Positions 25,302-34,192 of a stretch of 64,000 bases of DNA are shown piece by piece. Below the pieces are notes generated by a model, which ran no database searches, was not told the origin of the DNA, and was given only the letters and a program-made list of their open reading frames with translations. The DNA comes from Paenibacillus sp. PK3_47 (GTDB lineage: Bacteria > Bacillota > Bacilli > Paenibacillales > Paenibacillaceae): the NCBI RefSeq assembly GCF_023520895.1, contig NZ_CP026029.1, forward strand, positions 3,906,001-3,970,000. Direction: 5' to 3'. A program made the translations under genes and the position numbers. The number at the start of each line of letters is the position of its first letter. Within the stretch, counting starts at the first letter, position 1.

Positions 25302-25898
25302 TTAAGCAGAGACAATTCCGCGTATAGCTTCATGTACCTGCCGGGCTGCAAGGTATGCCCGGGAATAATCCTCATCCGATTTTTTGGCCGGCTGGCGGCC
25401 GGGCAAGAACGGGATGGCCAGAACCGGCGTATCGGTGCTGCTGAGGTATATTTTGAGCGTAAGTTCATTAATTTCCTCCTCTGCTTCACGGCTTCCGTCC
25501 GGCCTGTCCCAAAGCTCCTCCCGCAGCCTGACAGGCCCGCGTTTGACCGGACTGCTGGTAATGAGACTTGTTTTGCCGACCTTGCTCAGTGTGAGAGCGT
25601 TCTCAATAATTTCGGCGCCCAGGATCGAATCAAAAGTGTACAGCTTAGCCGCCCCTTGCTGTTCTTTGTCCGGATGATACATGCCGATAGCCAGCTGTTT
25701 GCCTGTGTCATCCAGAGCGATAATATGGGAATTGTCAGGGGTAATGAACTGTTTGGAAAATGCAACGTCCAAGGCTGCCAAGGTGCAGGACAGCTGTTTC
25801 AAACCCGACGGGGGACAGGACAGCCTGAACCGCAGCACAACCGCTGCCAGCAGCAGGGCAACCCCCAGTGCCGCGAACAGATACACGAGTATAAGCAT
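25302..25898 (-). CDS. Membrane-anchored protein of unknown function
   Basis: The 198-residue protein has one N-terminal membrane span (residues 2-24, LILVYLFAALGVALLLAAVVL) and a soluble remainder with no domain I recognise (LITSSPVKRG, LTLKIYLSSTDTPVLAIPFL). The start ATG at 25898 follows AAGGAGATGG. A pair of 66-bp repeats lies upstream. Confidence 0.6.
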   Translation of the reverse strand: MLILVYLFAALGVALLLAAVVLRFRLSCPPSGLKQLSCTLAALDVAFSKQFITPDNSHIIALDDTGKQLAIGMYHPDKEQQGAAKLYTFDSILGAEIIENALTLSKVGKTSLITSSPVKRGPVRLREELWDRPDGSREAEEEINELTLKIYLSSTDTPVLAIPFLPGRQPAKKSDEDYSRAYLAARQVHEAIRGIVSA

Positions 25899-25914
25899 GA
25901 TACCATCTCCTTAA

Positions 25915-26046
25915 AGTTTTTGTGAGCTTAAACATCAAAGAATTACATCGGACAAAAACTCGCTTCGGAAGCATAAGCTTAGTTTTTGTGAGCTTAACCT
26001 TCATGAATTGCATCGGACAAAAACTCGCTCCGGAAGCATAGGCTTA
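25915..26046. repeat. Two 66-bp tandem copies with internal inverted repeat
   Basis: AGTTTTTGTGAGCTTAA begins at 25915 and again at 25981, each followed by GAATTRCATCGGACAAAAACTCGCTYCGGAAGCAT split over about 50 bp. In each copy AGTTTTTGT pairs with ACAAAAACT, and GCTTCGGAAGC in the first copy can form a small hairpin. It lies in the shared upstream region of two divergent genes and could be regulatory or a repeat remnant. Confidence 0.8.
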
Positions 26047-26170
26047 AGCTTCTATTCATAGATATGCCTGGCAGGCGTGATTCAATGCATAGCCGCTTGG
26101 CGTGGGGAACGTATATGATTTGTCTATTCCGGAAGGTAGGAACAAACAGAGAATACGGGAGGACACAGGG

Positions 26171-26629
26171 ATGATTATTGATACGCTTGCCCATATGCTG
26201 GAGAACGAAGCTGCTTACGGGGCGGAAATTCAGAAGGGGCTGCAGTTTCTGCGGGATACGGATTTTTCCAAGCAGGCTGCAGGCCGACATGATGTGAACG
26301 AAGATATGTTCTATTTTATCAACGAATATGAAACAAAGGATGCAGGCGGCTGCTTCTGGGAAGCGCACCGAGTGAATCTTGACCTGCATTATATTCTTGA
26401 AGGCACAGAACGGATCGGTTACGCCGCCATTGAGCAGCTTACAGTGAGGGATGAATACAGTGCGGAGAAGGACGCGGTATTCTTTACCGGGCCGGTGGAG
26501 TCAGCAGTGACTGCAGGTCCGGGGGCACTTGTTGTCTGTTATCCGCAGGATGGTCATATGACAGGGATTGAAGCTGGTAGCAGACAGGCAGTGCGCAAGG
26601 TTGTGCTGAAAATCAGAATTGCCGGTTAA
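26171..26629 (+). CDS. YhcH/YjgK/YiaL family protein
   Basis: The 152-residue protein belongs to the YhcH/YiaL beta-barrel family, linked to sugar anomerisation and sialic acid or pentose catabolism. Visible family features are GRHDVNEDMFYFINEYETK, EAHRVNLDLHYILEG and VVCYPQDGHMTGI, whose acidic and His residues form a metal site. I moved the start to ATG 26171 (MIIDTLAHM) after GGGAGGACACAGGG; the frame runs further upstream without a site. Confidence 0.88.
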   Translation: MIIDTLAHMLENEAAYGAEIQKGLQFLRDTDFSKQAAGRHDVNEDMFYFINEYETKDAGGCFWEAHRVNLDLHYILEGTERIGYAAIEQLTVRDEYSAEKDAVFFTGPVESAVTAGPGALVVCYPQDGHMTGIEAGSRQAVRKVVLKIRIAG

Positions 26630-26696
26630 GCTCCACGATAGCCCAAACGACAGACCGCAGCTGTTTAACCAGCGTTGATAAACAATATGCCCAATT

Positions 26697-26722
26697 AAAA
26701 AGGAGCCCCGGGGGCTCCTTGC
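26697..26722. terminator. Intrinsic terminator between convergent genes
   Basis: AAGGAGCC-CCGG-GGCTCCTT hairpin flanked by AAAAA on the left, so it best stops the minus-strand LacI transcript. Confidence 0.75.
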
Positions 26723-26731
26723 TTCATTTAT

Positions 26732-27742
26732 TCAGCGGGAAGGCAAAGATCTAACCGTTTGTCTTTCTACAATGGAATGAGGAACAGTCATGCTGCTTAC
26801 GTCCTCCTCGGTTTCAATCATCGTGATCAGCTTCCCGGATGCAATCATGCCGATATCATGCAGCGGCTGGCGTACTGTTGTGAGCGGAGGGTTGACCATT
26901 TGGGCGAGCTGAAGATCGTCATAGCCCATAATCGAAAAATCTTCCGGCACATTCAGGCCGTGCTTGGCTGCGACGGACAGCGCACCGATAGCCATTTCAT
27001 CACTGGCGGCAAATACGGCGGTAGCACCTGTTGTCCGGAGCAGAAGCTCCTCCATAGCCGTGCATCCGCTGCTGAACGAAAAGTCGCCATATACAATATT
27101 ACCGTTGTCAAAGGAAATTCCATGGTCTTCCAAAGCCTTCCGGTAACCCGCAATTCTGGGCGTGCCGGCGTTGGGGTCACCTTCAGTTCCGCTGATCATG
27201 GCAATGTTCCGGTGCCCCTTGGCAATCAAATAGCTGATGGCGTCATAGACAGCCTGATAATCATCGACCTTCACATAAGGCACCTTGGCAAAATCCGTCT
27301 TCGAGGAGACAAGCACCACCGGGATCCCCATGCTCTCCAGCACTTCATAATATTCCTTCTTGAGTACTTCACTGGAAAAAATAATCCCGTCAACCTGCTT
27401 CTCACGGAGCAGCTGCAGATACTTCAGGGTGCGGCTCCCTTTCTTGTCGGTGTTGCAGACGACTACACTGTAGTTGCGGTCATGGGCAAATTCATCTATT
27501 CCCTGCAGCAGCGCAGAGGAGAAGGAACTGGACACATCGGGGAACAAGACGCCGATGGTCTGTGTGCGTTTATTGATCAGACCGCGGGCAATTGCATTTG
27601 GCTGATAACCAAGCTCTTTGATACTCTGATTGACTTTTTGTCTGGTTTTATCCGAGTACCCGCCGAGATTGTTGAGCACCCGGGAGACAGTGGCAATGGA
27701 CACATTGGCTTTCTGGGCGACATCCTTAATCGTAGGATTCAT
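26732..27742 (-). CDS. LacI family transcriptional regulator
   Basis: The N-terminal LacI helix-turn-helix and hinge are clear (TIKDVAQKANVSIATVSRVLNN, YQPNAIARGL), followed by a periplasmic-binding-like sensor domain (RTQTIGVLFPDVSSSFSSALLQGI, AVFAASDEMAIGAL, PPLTTVRQPLHDIG). It is divergent from an AraC regulator gene, with two LacI-type operators in the 301-bp gap, so it very likely represses itself and the AraC-ThuA unit until a sugar binds. Confidence 0.92.
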   Translation of the reverse strand: MNPTIKDVAQKANVSIATVSRVLNNLGGYSDKTRQKVNQSIKELGYQPNAIARGLINKRTQTIGVLFPDVSSSFSSALLQGIDEFAHDRNYSVVVCNTDKKGSRTLKYLQLLREKQVDGIIFSSEVLKKEYYEVLESMGIPVVLVSSKTDFAKVPYVKVDDYQAVYDAISYLIAKGHRNIAMISGTEGDPNAGTPRIAGYRKALEDHGISFDNGNIVYGDFSFSSGCTAMEELLLRTTGATAVFAASDEMAIGALSVAAKHGLNVPEDFSIMGYDDLQLAQMVNPPLTTVRQPLHDIGMIASGKLITMIETEEDVSSMTVPHSIVERQTVRSLPSR

Positions 27743-27814
27743 GGATCAATTCCTTAATTTGACTCGGGGCTGCACGTTTACTGATCCCCTTTAAGCCAAA
27801 ATAATTGATGTTTC

Positions 27815-27826
27815 GTAAACGCTTAC
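27815..27826. promoter_or_regulatory. LacI-type operator 1
   Basis: GTAAACGCTTAC is a near-palindrome of the LacI/CcpA class, 73 bp before the LacI gene start. Confidence 0.6.
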
Positions 27827-28014
27827 TTGAAAATATAAATGTAACATATAATTTTGTCAACGTCAAAACTCCGGGGAGAATTTTTTACCTGAAAAAATCA
27901 GTAACCAGTATTAGAGAGGCTTCAGTTATGCATCAGCTTCCAGCCGTCCAGCAGGGCTCTGTGCCCAAATTAATCCCTTCATTGACAAACAAAAATGCAG
28001 GCTCTACAGTTGGA

Positions 28015-28026
28015 GTAAACGTTTAC
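28015..28026. promoter_or_regulatory. LacI-type operator 2
   Basis: GTAAACGTTTAC is a perfect 12-bp palindrome, 18 bp before the AraC ATG. Its centre is 200 bp from operator 1. Confidence 0.7.
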
Positions 28027-28043
28027 TTTTTAGGAGCTGCGCT

Positions 28044-28988
28044 ATGAGCATATATCTGGAAATTCCTGATGTGGACAAGCATTTTCCCTTCCGCAGTCTG
28101 ATCTGCGGCGGTGATGAGCTGTGTTATCCGCACTGGCATAAAGAAATAGAGATCATCTATGTAACCAAAGGAAGCCTGAACCTGGGGATTAATGATACAC
28201 CCATCCGCATGGAGCAGGGGGAGGTTCAATTCATCAGCGGCGGTGATGTGCACTATTTCCTGGCTTCTCCCGAGAGCGAACGGGTTGTGATCCAGTTTGA
28301 CCTCAGCCTGTTTCAGGAGCTGGCTGCACTTAGCGGAAATGAATCCCCGCTGCGCGATATTTTTACGGGAATGGAGCATTCCAGCTCAAGCTGGCCGGAG
28401 GAGGCTGCTTCCAAGGTCATCGGGCTGATTGAGAGTATTTATGAGGAGGATACGCAGCGGCGCGAAGGGTATGCCTATTTGATCAAAGCACGGCTGCTTG
28501 AGCTGCTGACCGTTATTATGCGTGAAGTGCCCAGGAATAGCTCAGGGAAGCAGCCCAAGTTCTCGGAGGATACGCTGCTGCAGTCCCGTGAAACGCTGGA
28601 GCGGCTGGAACGCATTTTTATGTATGTCGAGCAGCATTACCGGGAGGCAATTACGCTTGGCGAGGTTGCGCGTTACATGGGCTTCAGCCCGCATTATTTC
28701 GCCAAGCTGTTCAAGAAGAATACGGGCATGACCTTTGTGGCTTTTCTTAATGAGTACCGGCTGAACAAAGCAAAATGGATTCTGCTGAATGAGGACCTGC
28801 CGATGTCTGAGGTGGCTGAAGCGGCCGGGTTTGGGAGCGTGAAGACCTTTCATCATTTTTTTAAAGAAGCGACAGGGATATCCCCGCTCAAATACCACAA
28901 GACAATATTCGGGAATAATAGGACAAGAATGAAGGAAGAAAGCCCTTCACCGGATTTGTATGATAAAGATACATCAGCTGCGCATTAA
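28044..28988 (+). CDS. AraC family transcriptional regulator
   Basis: The 314-residue protein has an N-terminal cupin (LCYPHWHKEIEIIYVTKGSLNLGIND, about residues 28-55) and a C-terminal double helix-turn-helix (ITLGEVARYMGFSPHYFAKL, MSEVAEAAGFGSVKTFHHFF) ending in SPLKYHK. It is divergent from the LacI gene and precedes the ThuA gene. The pair probably controls a sugar-use locus in two tiers. Confidence 0.92.
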   Translation: MSIYLEIPDVDKHFPFRSLICGGDELCYPHWHKEIEIIYVTKGSLNLGINDTPIRMEQGEVQFISGGDVHYFLASPESERVVIQFDLSLFQELAALSGNESPLRDIFTGMEHSSSSWPEEAASKVIGLIESIYEEDTQRREGYAYLIKARLLELLTVIMREVPRNSSGKQPKFSEDTLLQSRETLERLERIFMYVEQHYREAITLGEVARYMGFSPHYFAKLFKKNTGMTFVAFLNEYRLNKAKWILLNEDLPMSEVAEAAGFGSVKTFHHFFKEATGISPLKYHKTIFGNNRTRMKEESPSPDLYDKDTSAAH

Positions 28989-29174
28989 CGGAGGGGCTTA
29001 CGGGGAAGCTTTTGAGAATTCCGGCTCACTCTACATTTCTGCTTTATTAGCCGATATAGATAGCAGCGGGAGTTTTTCCGTGTGGAGTGGACTGTTAATG
29101 ATCTGCTAAAAAAACGGAAGCTTCGCTGCCGAAGCGTCCGGAGCGTTATATATAAGATTAGGAGCGTGCCCAAA

Positions 29175-29906
29175 TTGATCAGAGTAACTGTATGGAATGA
29201 ATACCGTCATGAGCTTAAGGAAGAAAGAATCCGCCAGGTGTACCCGCAAGGCATTCACGGCCAATTGGCCTCATTCCTGGAGGAAGCGGGGTTTGACACT
29301 GCAACGGCAACACTGGACGAGCCGGAGCACGGCTTGACGGAAGAAGTGCTGGAGAACACGGATGTGCTGGTATGGTGGGGCCATATCGCCCATCAGGAAG
29401 TAAGCGATGAGGTCGTGAACCGCGTATATAACCGTGTGCTGAAGGGAATGGGGCTGCTTGTCCTGCATTCCGGGCATATGTCCAAAATCTTCATGAAGCT
29501 GATGGGCACCAGCTGCGACCTGAAATGGCGTGAAGCGGAAGAGAAGGAGCGCCTCTGGGTCATGGACCCGAGCCATCCGATTGCCGAGGGCATCGGCGAA
29601 TATATCGATCTGGAGCAGGAAGAAATGTATGGGGCACACTTTGATGTGCCGGCACCGGAGAGCCTTGTATTTGTGGGCTGGTTCGAAGGCGGCAACGTTT
29701 TCCCGAGCGGATCGACCTACCGCCGGGGCAGCGGCAAAATCTTTTATTTTCAGCCAGGACATGAATCTTACCCGACCTACTACAACAAGGATATTCAAAA
29801 GGTTATCATTAACGGCGTGAACTGGTGCGCTCCGACCAAACGGGATTACCCTGTATACGGTCATTCAGCAGCATTGGAGCCGATCAGACAGAAGGTTGGC
29901 GTCTAG
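29175..29906 (+). CDS. ThuA domain (trehalose utilisation type) protein
   Basis: The 243-residue protein matches ThuA-like glutamine-amidotransferase-fold proteins: [13 protein letters not shown] at the start, [48 protein letters not shown], and the C-terminal [20 protein letters not shown]. ThuA proteins take part in disaccharide oxidation in rhizobia; their chemistry is not settled. The start is probably TTG at 29175, after AGGAGCG at 8-9 bp; the longer frame from 29082 has no site and reads unlike the family. It follows the AraC gene in the same direction and is the likely target. Confidence 0.85.
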   Translation: MIRVTVWNEYRHELKEERIRQVYPQGIHGQLASFLEEAGFDTATATLDEPEHGLTEEVLENTDVLVWWGHIAHQEVSDEVVNRVYNRVLKGMGLLVLHSGHMSKIFMKLMGTSCDLKWREAEEKERLWVMDPSHPIAEGIGEYIDLEQEEMYGAHFDVPAPESLVFVGWFEGGNVFPSGSTYRRGSGKIFYFQPGHESYPTYYNKDIQKVIINGVNWCAPTKRDYPVYGHSAALEPIRQKVGV

Positions 29907-29960
29907 ATCAGGCCCGGCACGACAAAAGCCTCAGTCTCTACACAGTGGAGCTTGAGGCTC

Positions 29961-30385
29961 AGGCTGTCGAGAAAGTCTCGGCAGCCTTTTTTATGTAACT
30001 TTGATTTCACACGGCACCGCGTTAAGAATTGCCGGCTCCAACTCACCAACTCACGCGCACCAGAACCTATTATGATTTGGAAGTGCTAAAATGCTAATGC
30101 TAACGGACCCCAGATCCGTTATTTTGAGCTAGAGATGTATTTTGGTATCCTAACGGTCCCCAGATCCGTTATTTCATCCGAAAGGGCTTAATTTGCCCAT
30201 CATTTAGCAAAATAGAGGAACTACGGTCCGTTAGGGATGGAATCGGGGCGATTTTCGGTAAATAACGGACGCAGTGTCCGTTAGCGTGCGAAAGAATACG
30301 AGGCCTCTAACGGATGCAGCGTCCGCAGACATGGAAACATTGCAAAGAAACCCAGTACCATTAAAAGACCCGGGTTTCTCAACAC
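29961..30385. repeat. ~425-bp dispersed element, copy 1, with TAACGGAC palindromes (50-62-50)
   Basis: The stretch is homologous to 49668-50108. It begins AGGCTGTCGAGAAAGT and ends near GGGTTTCTCAACAC. Inside are four inverted repeats of TAACGGAC-N5-GTCCGTTA type at 30101-30121, 30151-30171, 30213-30233 (left arm degenerate) and 30263-30283, spaced 50, 62 and 50 bp, plus a fifth at 30308-30328. No open frame. Its left end resembles the AGGCTGTCGAGAAA ends of some insertion sequences, so a non-autonomous mobile element is possible (inference). Confidence 0.85.
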
Positions 30386-30390
30386 TCTGA

Positions 30391-30429
30391 GCCTCAGCCT
30401 CTAACATAATAGGGACTGAGGCTTTTTTT
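30391..30429 (+). terminator. Intrinsic terminator
   Basis: GCCTCAGYCYCTA-type arms (GCCTCAGCC... GGACTGAGGC) followed by seven T on the plus strand. It would stop transcripts coming through the repeat element from the ThuA gene. Confidence 0.7.
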
Positions 30430-30432
30430 GCC

Positions 30433-30960
30433 TTACAAGTCTTCCGACGGCTGGAAATGTTTATAATAAATCACTGTGGCATCCATATTGCCATTGGCGG
30501 AGAGGCAGAATCCGGGAATTTTGCCCGCCTCAATATATCCCCGTGACTGGTAAAGCAGGTTGGATGGATCACCTTCACGGGTATCCAAGACAATCAGCGT
30601 TCTGCTAAGCTCGGCTGCCGCCTTTTCTGCGGTTTCGATAAGCAGTCCCGCGATACCTTTGCGGCGGTGCTGCGGATGAACCATCAGCTTGGCAAGCTCT
30701 GCGCGGTGCGGCGCGTTCGGTTTGAGCACCAGATGCAGCTGTACCGTACCTGCGAGAGTCTCTCCGGCAAAAGCCCCCCAAAGCAGAACTCCCGGGCCGT
30801 GAACTCCTTGCCAGTAAGCCGATGCGTCATCCGCGGCAAGCGGGGGAAGGAAACCGATGGAGGCACCGTCCTGCACAACATCGATCAGCAGTGTACTCAG
30901 CTCATGCGCTACAGCAGGCTGAAGGGATTCCAGTAATTGAACAGTAATAACTTCGTTCAT
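30433..30960 (-). CDS. GNAT family N-acetyltransferase
   Basis: The 175-residue protein has the GNAT motif A region in full (AELAKLMVHPQHRRKGIAGLLIETAEKAA, with the Q/RxxGxG/A-type acetyl-CoA loop RRKGIAG) and GDPSNLLYQSRGYIEAGKIP near the end. It resembles acetyltransferases that act on small amines or antibiotics, but the substrate is unknown. Start ATG at 30960, AAAGGAGG upstream. Confidence 0.9.
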   Translation of the reverse strand: MNEVITVQLLESLQPAVAHELSTLLIDVVQDGASIGFLPPLAADDASAYWQGVHGPGVLLWGAFAGETLAGTVQLHLVLKPNAPHRAELAKLMVHPQHRRKGIAGLLIETAEKAAAELSRTLIVLDTREGDPSNLLYQSRGYIEAGKIPGFCLSANGNMDATVIYYKHFQPSEDL

Positions 30961-31080
30961 GCGGATGAGGCCTCCTTTAAAGAAAGATAATTAATAATTT
31001 TAAGTATTATACTTGAGTTTGAAAGGTGTGCAAACTAAATTCGCTGCCTTACGCAAATCCTGATGTGCCTCCACTAAGGC

Positions 31081-31234
31081 GAACGAGCCAAATGTATGCG
31101 AAAAACCGGGTACAATGTGGTGCTAACGGTACGAACGAGCCGAATATACGCGAAAAACCGGGTACAATGTGCCGCTGACAGGACGAACGAGTTGAATATA
31201 CGTGAAAAACCGGATACAATGTGCTGCTGTGGAG
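31081..31234. repeat. Three tandem units, period 51-52 bp
   Basis: GAACGAGCC/GAACGAGTT starts at 31081, 31133 and 31184. Each unit contains RTATRCGYGAAAAACCGG followed by RTACAATGTG. Within a unit TACGCG and CGGGTA can pair poorly. It is in the 351-bp gap between two minus-strand genes, next to the AraC-binding-protein fusion gene's 3' end. Confidence 0.8.
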
Positions 31235-31311
31235 GTATAAGCTGCCGGTCTAATACTGCCGCATCTGGTGGATAAAGAAACTTCGCCCGCTGGCAACAGG
31301 GGCATCTAGCG

Positions 31312-32976
31312 TTAAATTTCCTGCCCATCCAGCACCCTGGGCAGCAGGGTCAGCAGCCGCTCGCGGGTCAAGGCATCGCTAAGGTTCCACTTGCTGCCCT
31401 CCAGCAGATAGGCATGTCCTTGGCGGACGGCCGGAAGGCGCTGCCACAGCGGGCTCCGGATCAGCCGCTCCATGGCTGCCCGTGAATCTTCCCGCTCCGG
31501 GATGAGCATGAAGATGCGGTCTCCTGCGTAAGCCTCCAGCCGCAGCGGGTCTACCTCGCCGAAACCGAGCCCGGCGTCCAGCATATCTCTGATCTCAGCA
31601 GTAGGCTGCAAGCCGCCGGAGGCATACAGTGCCGCCGACAATCCGGACATTCCCATGGCATACAGATGTTCACCATGGTCGAAGAACAGTGCGGAGGCAG
31701 TCTCGCCGGACTGCAGAGTACCCTCATCATAAAGCTGCTGCCACATGGCCGCGTTCTTAGCCGCGTAGGCGGCAAGCCAGGCTTCAGCTTCCCGCTCTTT
31801 GCCCAGCCAGCTCCCCAGCGTGCGCATACGGCTGTCCAGCGGAGCGAAGGAATCAAAGGTGACGGTAGGCGCGATTTCTGCAACCCGTTGATACTTCTGT
31901 TCGTCTGCACTCGCCAGGATAATAAGATCGGGATGCAGGGAGGCCGTAAGCCGGGGCTCCAGCGGAAACCCGACGTTGGCCAGTTTGCGGAGCCGGTGCT
32001 TGTAGACGCTGTTGCGCGTAAACTCCTCATCTCCTCCGACCGGCTTCACGCCGAGCGCCAGCAGATCGCCCATCGTCTCCCCGTGATAGACGATGCGTCT
32101 GGGCCGCTCGGGAATGTCCACCGTATGTCCGGTCCAATCCTTGACCGTGAGCTTTCCGCGCTGCATTTGCGCATAGTGGCCGGGCGTGACTCCGGTCTTC
32201 TGGCGGAATCTGCGGCTGAAGTAATACTCGTCAGAGAAGCCGGACAGCCGGGCAATTTCCCGCAGCGGTTCCGCCGACTCCAGGAGGTACTGCTTCGAAA
32301 TGCTGATCCGCAGCTCGGTCAGATAATCAAGCGGCTTCCTGCCGGTAAGCTTTTGAAAGAGCGGCGTATACTGCCAGAGCGAGATTCCGGCCAGCTCAGC
32401 CAGCTGCTTCACAGTAATGCTCTCCATGTAATGCTCCTGCATGAACTTGATCGTACCTTCTACAGATTGTGCAGGACTCGGCGCATCACTTGAGGGATAA
32501 TTATGCTCGAACAGCAGAAGCAGAAGCTCCTGGAACTTCAGCTGCTGCCTGTACAGCTGCACATCGCTGCTGCTGCCGCTGCTGTCCGGAAGCTCTTCCG
32601 CCAGACGGATGACGCGGGTGAACGGATGAACGATGAATTCACGCCTGCCCGGCAGAAGCTCCTGCACATACGGGACAAGCTGGCCGGCATCATGATAGGC
32701 AGTGAAGATAATCTTGTAATAATACAGCGTCATTTCAGGATGATCGGTACTATAGGAAGTTCCCGGAGGCAGGAGATAGCATTTGTCCGCAGCCAGTGGA
32801 ACAGAATCTTCATCAATATGCAGCTGACCGCTGCCGCCGGTAAAAATAAGCAGGGTCTGTCCGTGTGTCATCTGCGGCATGGAGCAAGAACCGGCAGGCT
32901 GGATCATCAGCCCGGCACTCTCCAGCCGGAACAGCAGGGAGCGGAGAGGAACAGGCGGCAAGGTTGTTGGTAACAA
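31312..32976 (-). CDS. AraC regulator fused to siderophore-binding domain (Btr type)
   Basis: Residues about 30-100 form a cupin, residues about 165-265 hold the AraC double helix-turn-helix (ITVKQLAELAGISLWQYTPL, LREIARLSGFSDEYYFSRRF), and residues about 280-550 are a FecB-like substrate-binding domain (RRIVYHGETMGDLLALGVKPVG, PDLIILASADEQKYQRVAEI). This layout is that of Bacillus Btr, which senses iron-siderophore and activates its uptake genes. TTG at 32976 lies 7 bp after AGGGAGG and fits better than the TTG at 32982, which almost touches it. The C-terminal domain resembles the binding protein encoded next door. Confidence 0.9.
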   Translation of the reverse strand: MLPTTLPPVPLRSLLFRLESAGLMIQPAGSCSMPQMTHGQTLLIFTGGSGQLHIDEDSVPLAADKCYLLPPGTSYSTDHPEMTLYYYKIIFTAYHDAGQLVPYVQELLPGRREFIVHPFTRVIRLAEELPDSSGSSSDVQLYRQQLKFQELLLLLFEHNYPSSDAPSPAQSVEGTIKFMQEHYMESITVKQLAELAGISLWQYTPLFQKLTGRKPLDYLTELRISISKQYLLESAEPLREIARLSGFSDEYYFSRRFRQKTGVTPGHYAQMQRGKLTVKDWTGHTVDIPERPRRIVYHGETMGDLLALGVKPVGGDEEFTRNSVYKHRLRKLANVGFPLEPRLTASLHPDLIILASADEQKYQRVAEIAPTVTFDSFAPLDSRMRTLGSWLGKEREAEAWLAAYAAKNAAMWQQLYDEGTLQSGETASALFFDHGEHLYAMGMSGLSAALYASGGLQPTAEIRDMLDAGLGFGEVDPLRLEAYAGDRIFMLIPEREDSRAAMERLIRSPLWQRLPAVRQGHAYLLEGSKWNLSDALTRERLLTLLPRVLDGQEI

Positions 32977-32997
32977 TTGCAAACCTCCCTTGAAGAG

Positions 32998-33015
32998 TGA
33001 GAATGATTATCAATA
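32998..33015. promoter_or_regulatory. Fur-like box upstream of the AraC fusion gene
   Basis: TGAGAATGATTATCAATA resembles the Fur box (GATAATGATAATCATTATC), 21 bp upstream of the regulator start. Confidence 0.65.
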
Positions 33016-33034
33016 AGAGAATTGTATATAAAAT

Positions 33035-33070
33035 AAAGAAGCTTATCAACAGGCGTTGATAAGCTTCTTT
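33035..33070 (-). terminator. Intrinsic terminator after the siderophore-binding protein gene
   Basis: A near-perfect hairpin, AAAGAAGCTTATCAAC and its complement around a 4-base loop, followed by a T-rich run on the minus strand. Confidence 0.8.
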
Positions 33071-33128
33071 GCGTCCAGCAGAGCCAATGTCCCGTTTGAA
33101 ACTGACATCAATAGCCGGAGAGCATTAA

Positions 33129-34157
33129 TTATTGTGCATTCATCAGCCGCGGAAGCTCCTGCAGCAGCCATTCCCTGGTCGTAGCATCAGAGGATGTCTT
33201 CATAATGTCCTGCGTGTAGACATAACCGTTTTTGACTGCAGGCAGGCTCTTCCAGATTTCGCTCTGCAGCATGGATTCTGTGGATTGCTTGGCTTCATCG
33301 GCTACCGGAGTCAGAACAAATATCCGGTCACCCGCGTACTGCTCAAGGACTTCCAGCGAAATTTCCTCAAAGCCTGTGCCTTCGTCCAGCAGCTTTTGCA
33401 CAGGAGGTGTTGCCTTAAAGCCGTTCTCGCCGTACAGCACCTGTGAAAGTCCGGTTGCCGCCATAATGAACAGCCGGTCTCCAGGATAGTAAGTGAAGAC
33501 AGAAGCGGTCTCGCCCGGCTTCATTCCTGCAGCTTTCAGCTGCTCCCACATGGCCGCTTCATCTGCTTTATACCGTGCCAGCCAGGCTGCGGCTTCTTCC
33601 GTTTTGCCCAGTATTCCGCCGATTTCCGTCATCCGCTCCTCCAGCGGGGCAAAAGTGTTAAAAATCACTGTAGGCGCGATTTTGGATAAAGCCTCGAAAT
33701 CGGACTCCTCTGTTCCGGCATAGATAATGAGATCAGGCTGAAGCTCAAGCGTTTTTTCAAGATTAATAGGAAAACCTACATCTTCAACCCCCTGCAGCTG
33801 CTCCTCAAAAACCTGGCCTTCACCCATAGACAAAGGATATCCGGCTGCCTTGACTCCCAGTGCCACCAGATCCCCGTAGGTTTCCCCGGAATACACAATA
33901 CGCTGAGGATGGACCGGAATCTCTACAGTGTGGCCTTTGTAATCTGTGTAAGAGCGTGCAGCGGATTCAGCCTCAGCCTCTGCGCCATTGTCTGTGCCTT
34001 CCGTAGAAGGCGCCGCACCCGCCGCTGTATTGCCCCCGGCATTAACCGCCCCCGCATTGCCTGCAGCTGGCTCCTCTGTATTACCGCATGCGAGCAGCAG
34101 CACACTCATCAAAAAGAGTATACCCAGCATCGAAAAAGCTTGTCTTGCCTTGTTCAT
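33129..34157 (-). CDS. Iron-siderophore ABC transporter substrate-binding lipoprotein
   Basis: The lipoprotein signal MLGILFLMSVLLLACGN has its lipobox Cys at about residue 24, followed by a low-complexity Ala/Gly/Glu linker and a FecB/FepB-like binding domain (IVYSGETYGDLVALGVKAAG, LQPDLIIYAGTEESDFEAL, AAWLARYKADEAAMWEQL). It would hold ferric siderophore for a permease and ATPase that are not in this window. I set the start at ATG 34157 after GGGGAGGCACG. A Fur-like box lies upstream. Confidence 0.9.
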   Translation of the reverse strand: MNKARQAFSMLGILFLMSVLLLACGNTEEPAAGNAGAVNAGGNTAAGAAPSTEGTDNGAEAEAESAARSYTDYKGHTVEIPVHPQRIVYSGETYGDLVALGVKAAGYPLSMGEGQVFEEQLQGVEDVGFPINLEKTLELQPDLIIYAGTEESDFEALSKIAPTVIFNTFAPLEERMTEIGGILGKTEEAAAWLARYKADEAAMWEQLKAAGMKPGETASVFTYYPGDRLFIMAATGLSQVLYGENGFKATPPVQKLLDEGTGFEEISLEVLEQYAGDRIFVLTPVADEAKQSTESMLQSEIWKSLPAVKNGYVYTQDIMKTSSDATTREWLLQELPRLMNAQ

Positions 34158-34192
34158 ATAACGTGCCTCCCCAATATAACGATTACCTTCGT

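Noticed and set aside
31074..31328. Minus-strand frames of 60-84 codons
   Set aside because: They are read through the 51-52-bp repeats (repeating LYPVFR-type peptides) and have no start signals.
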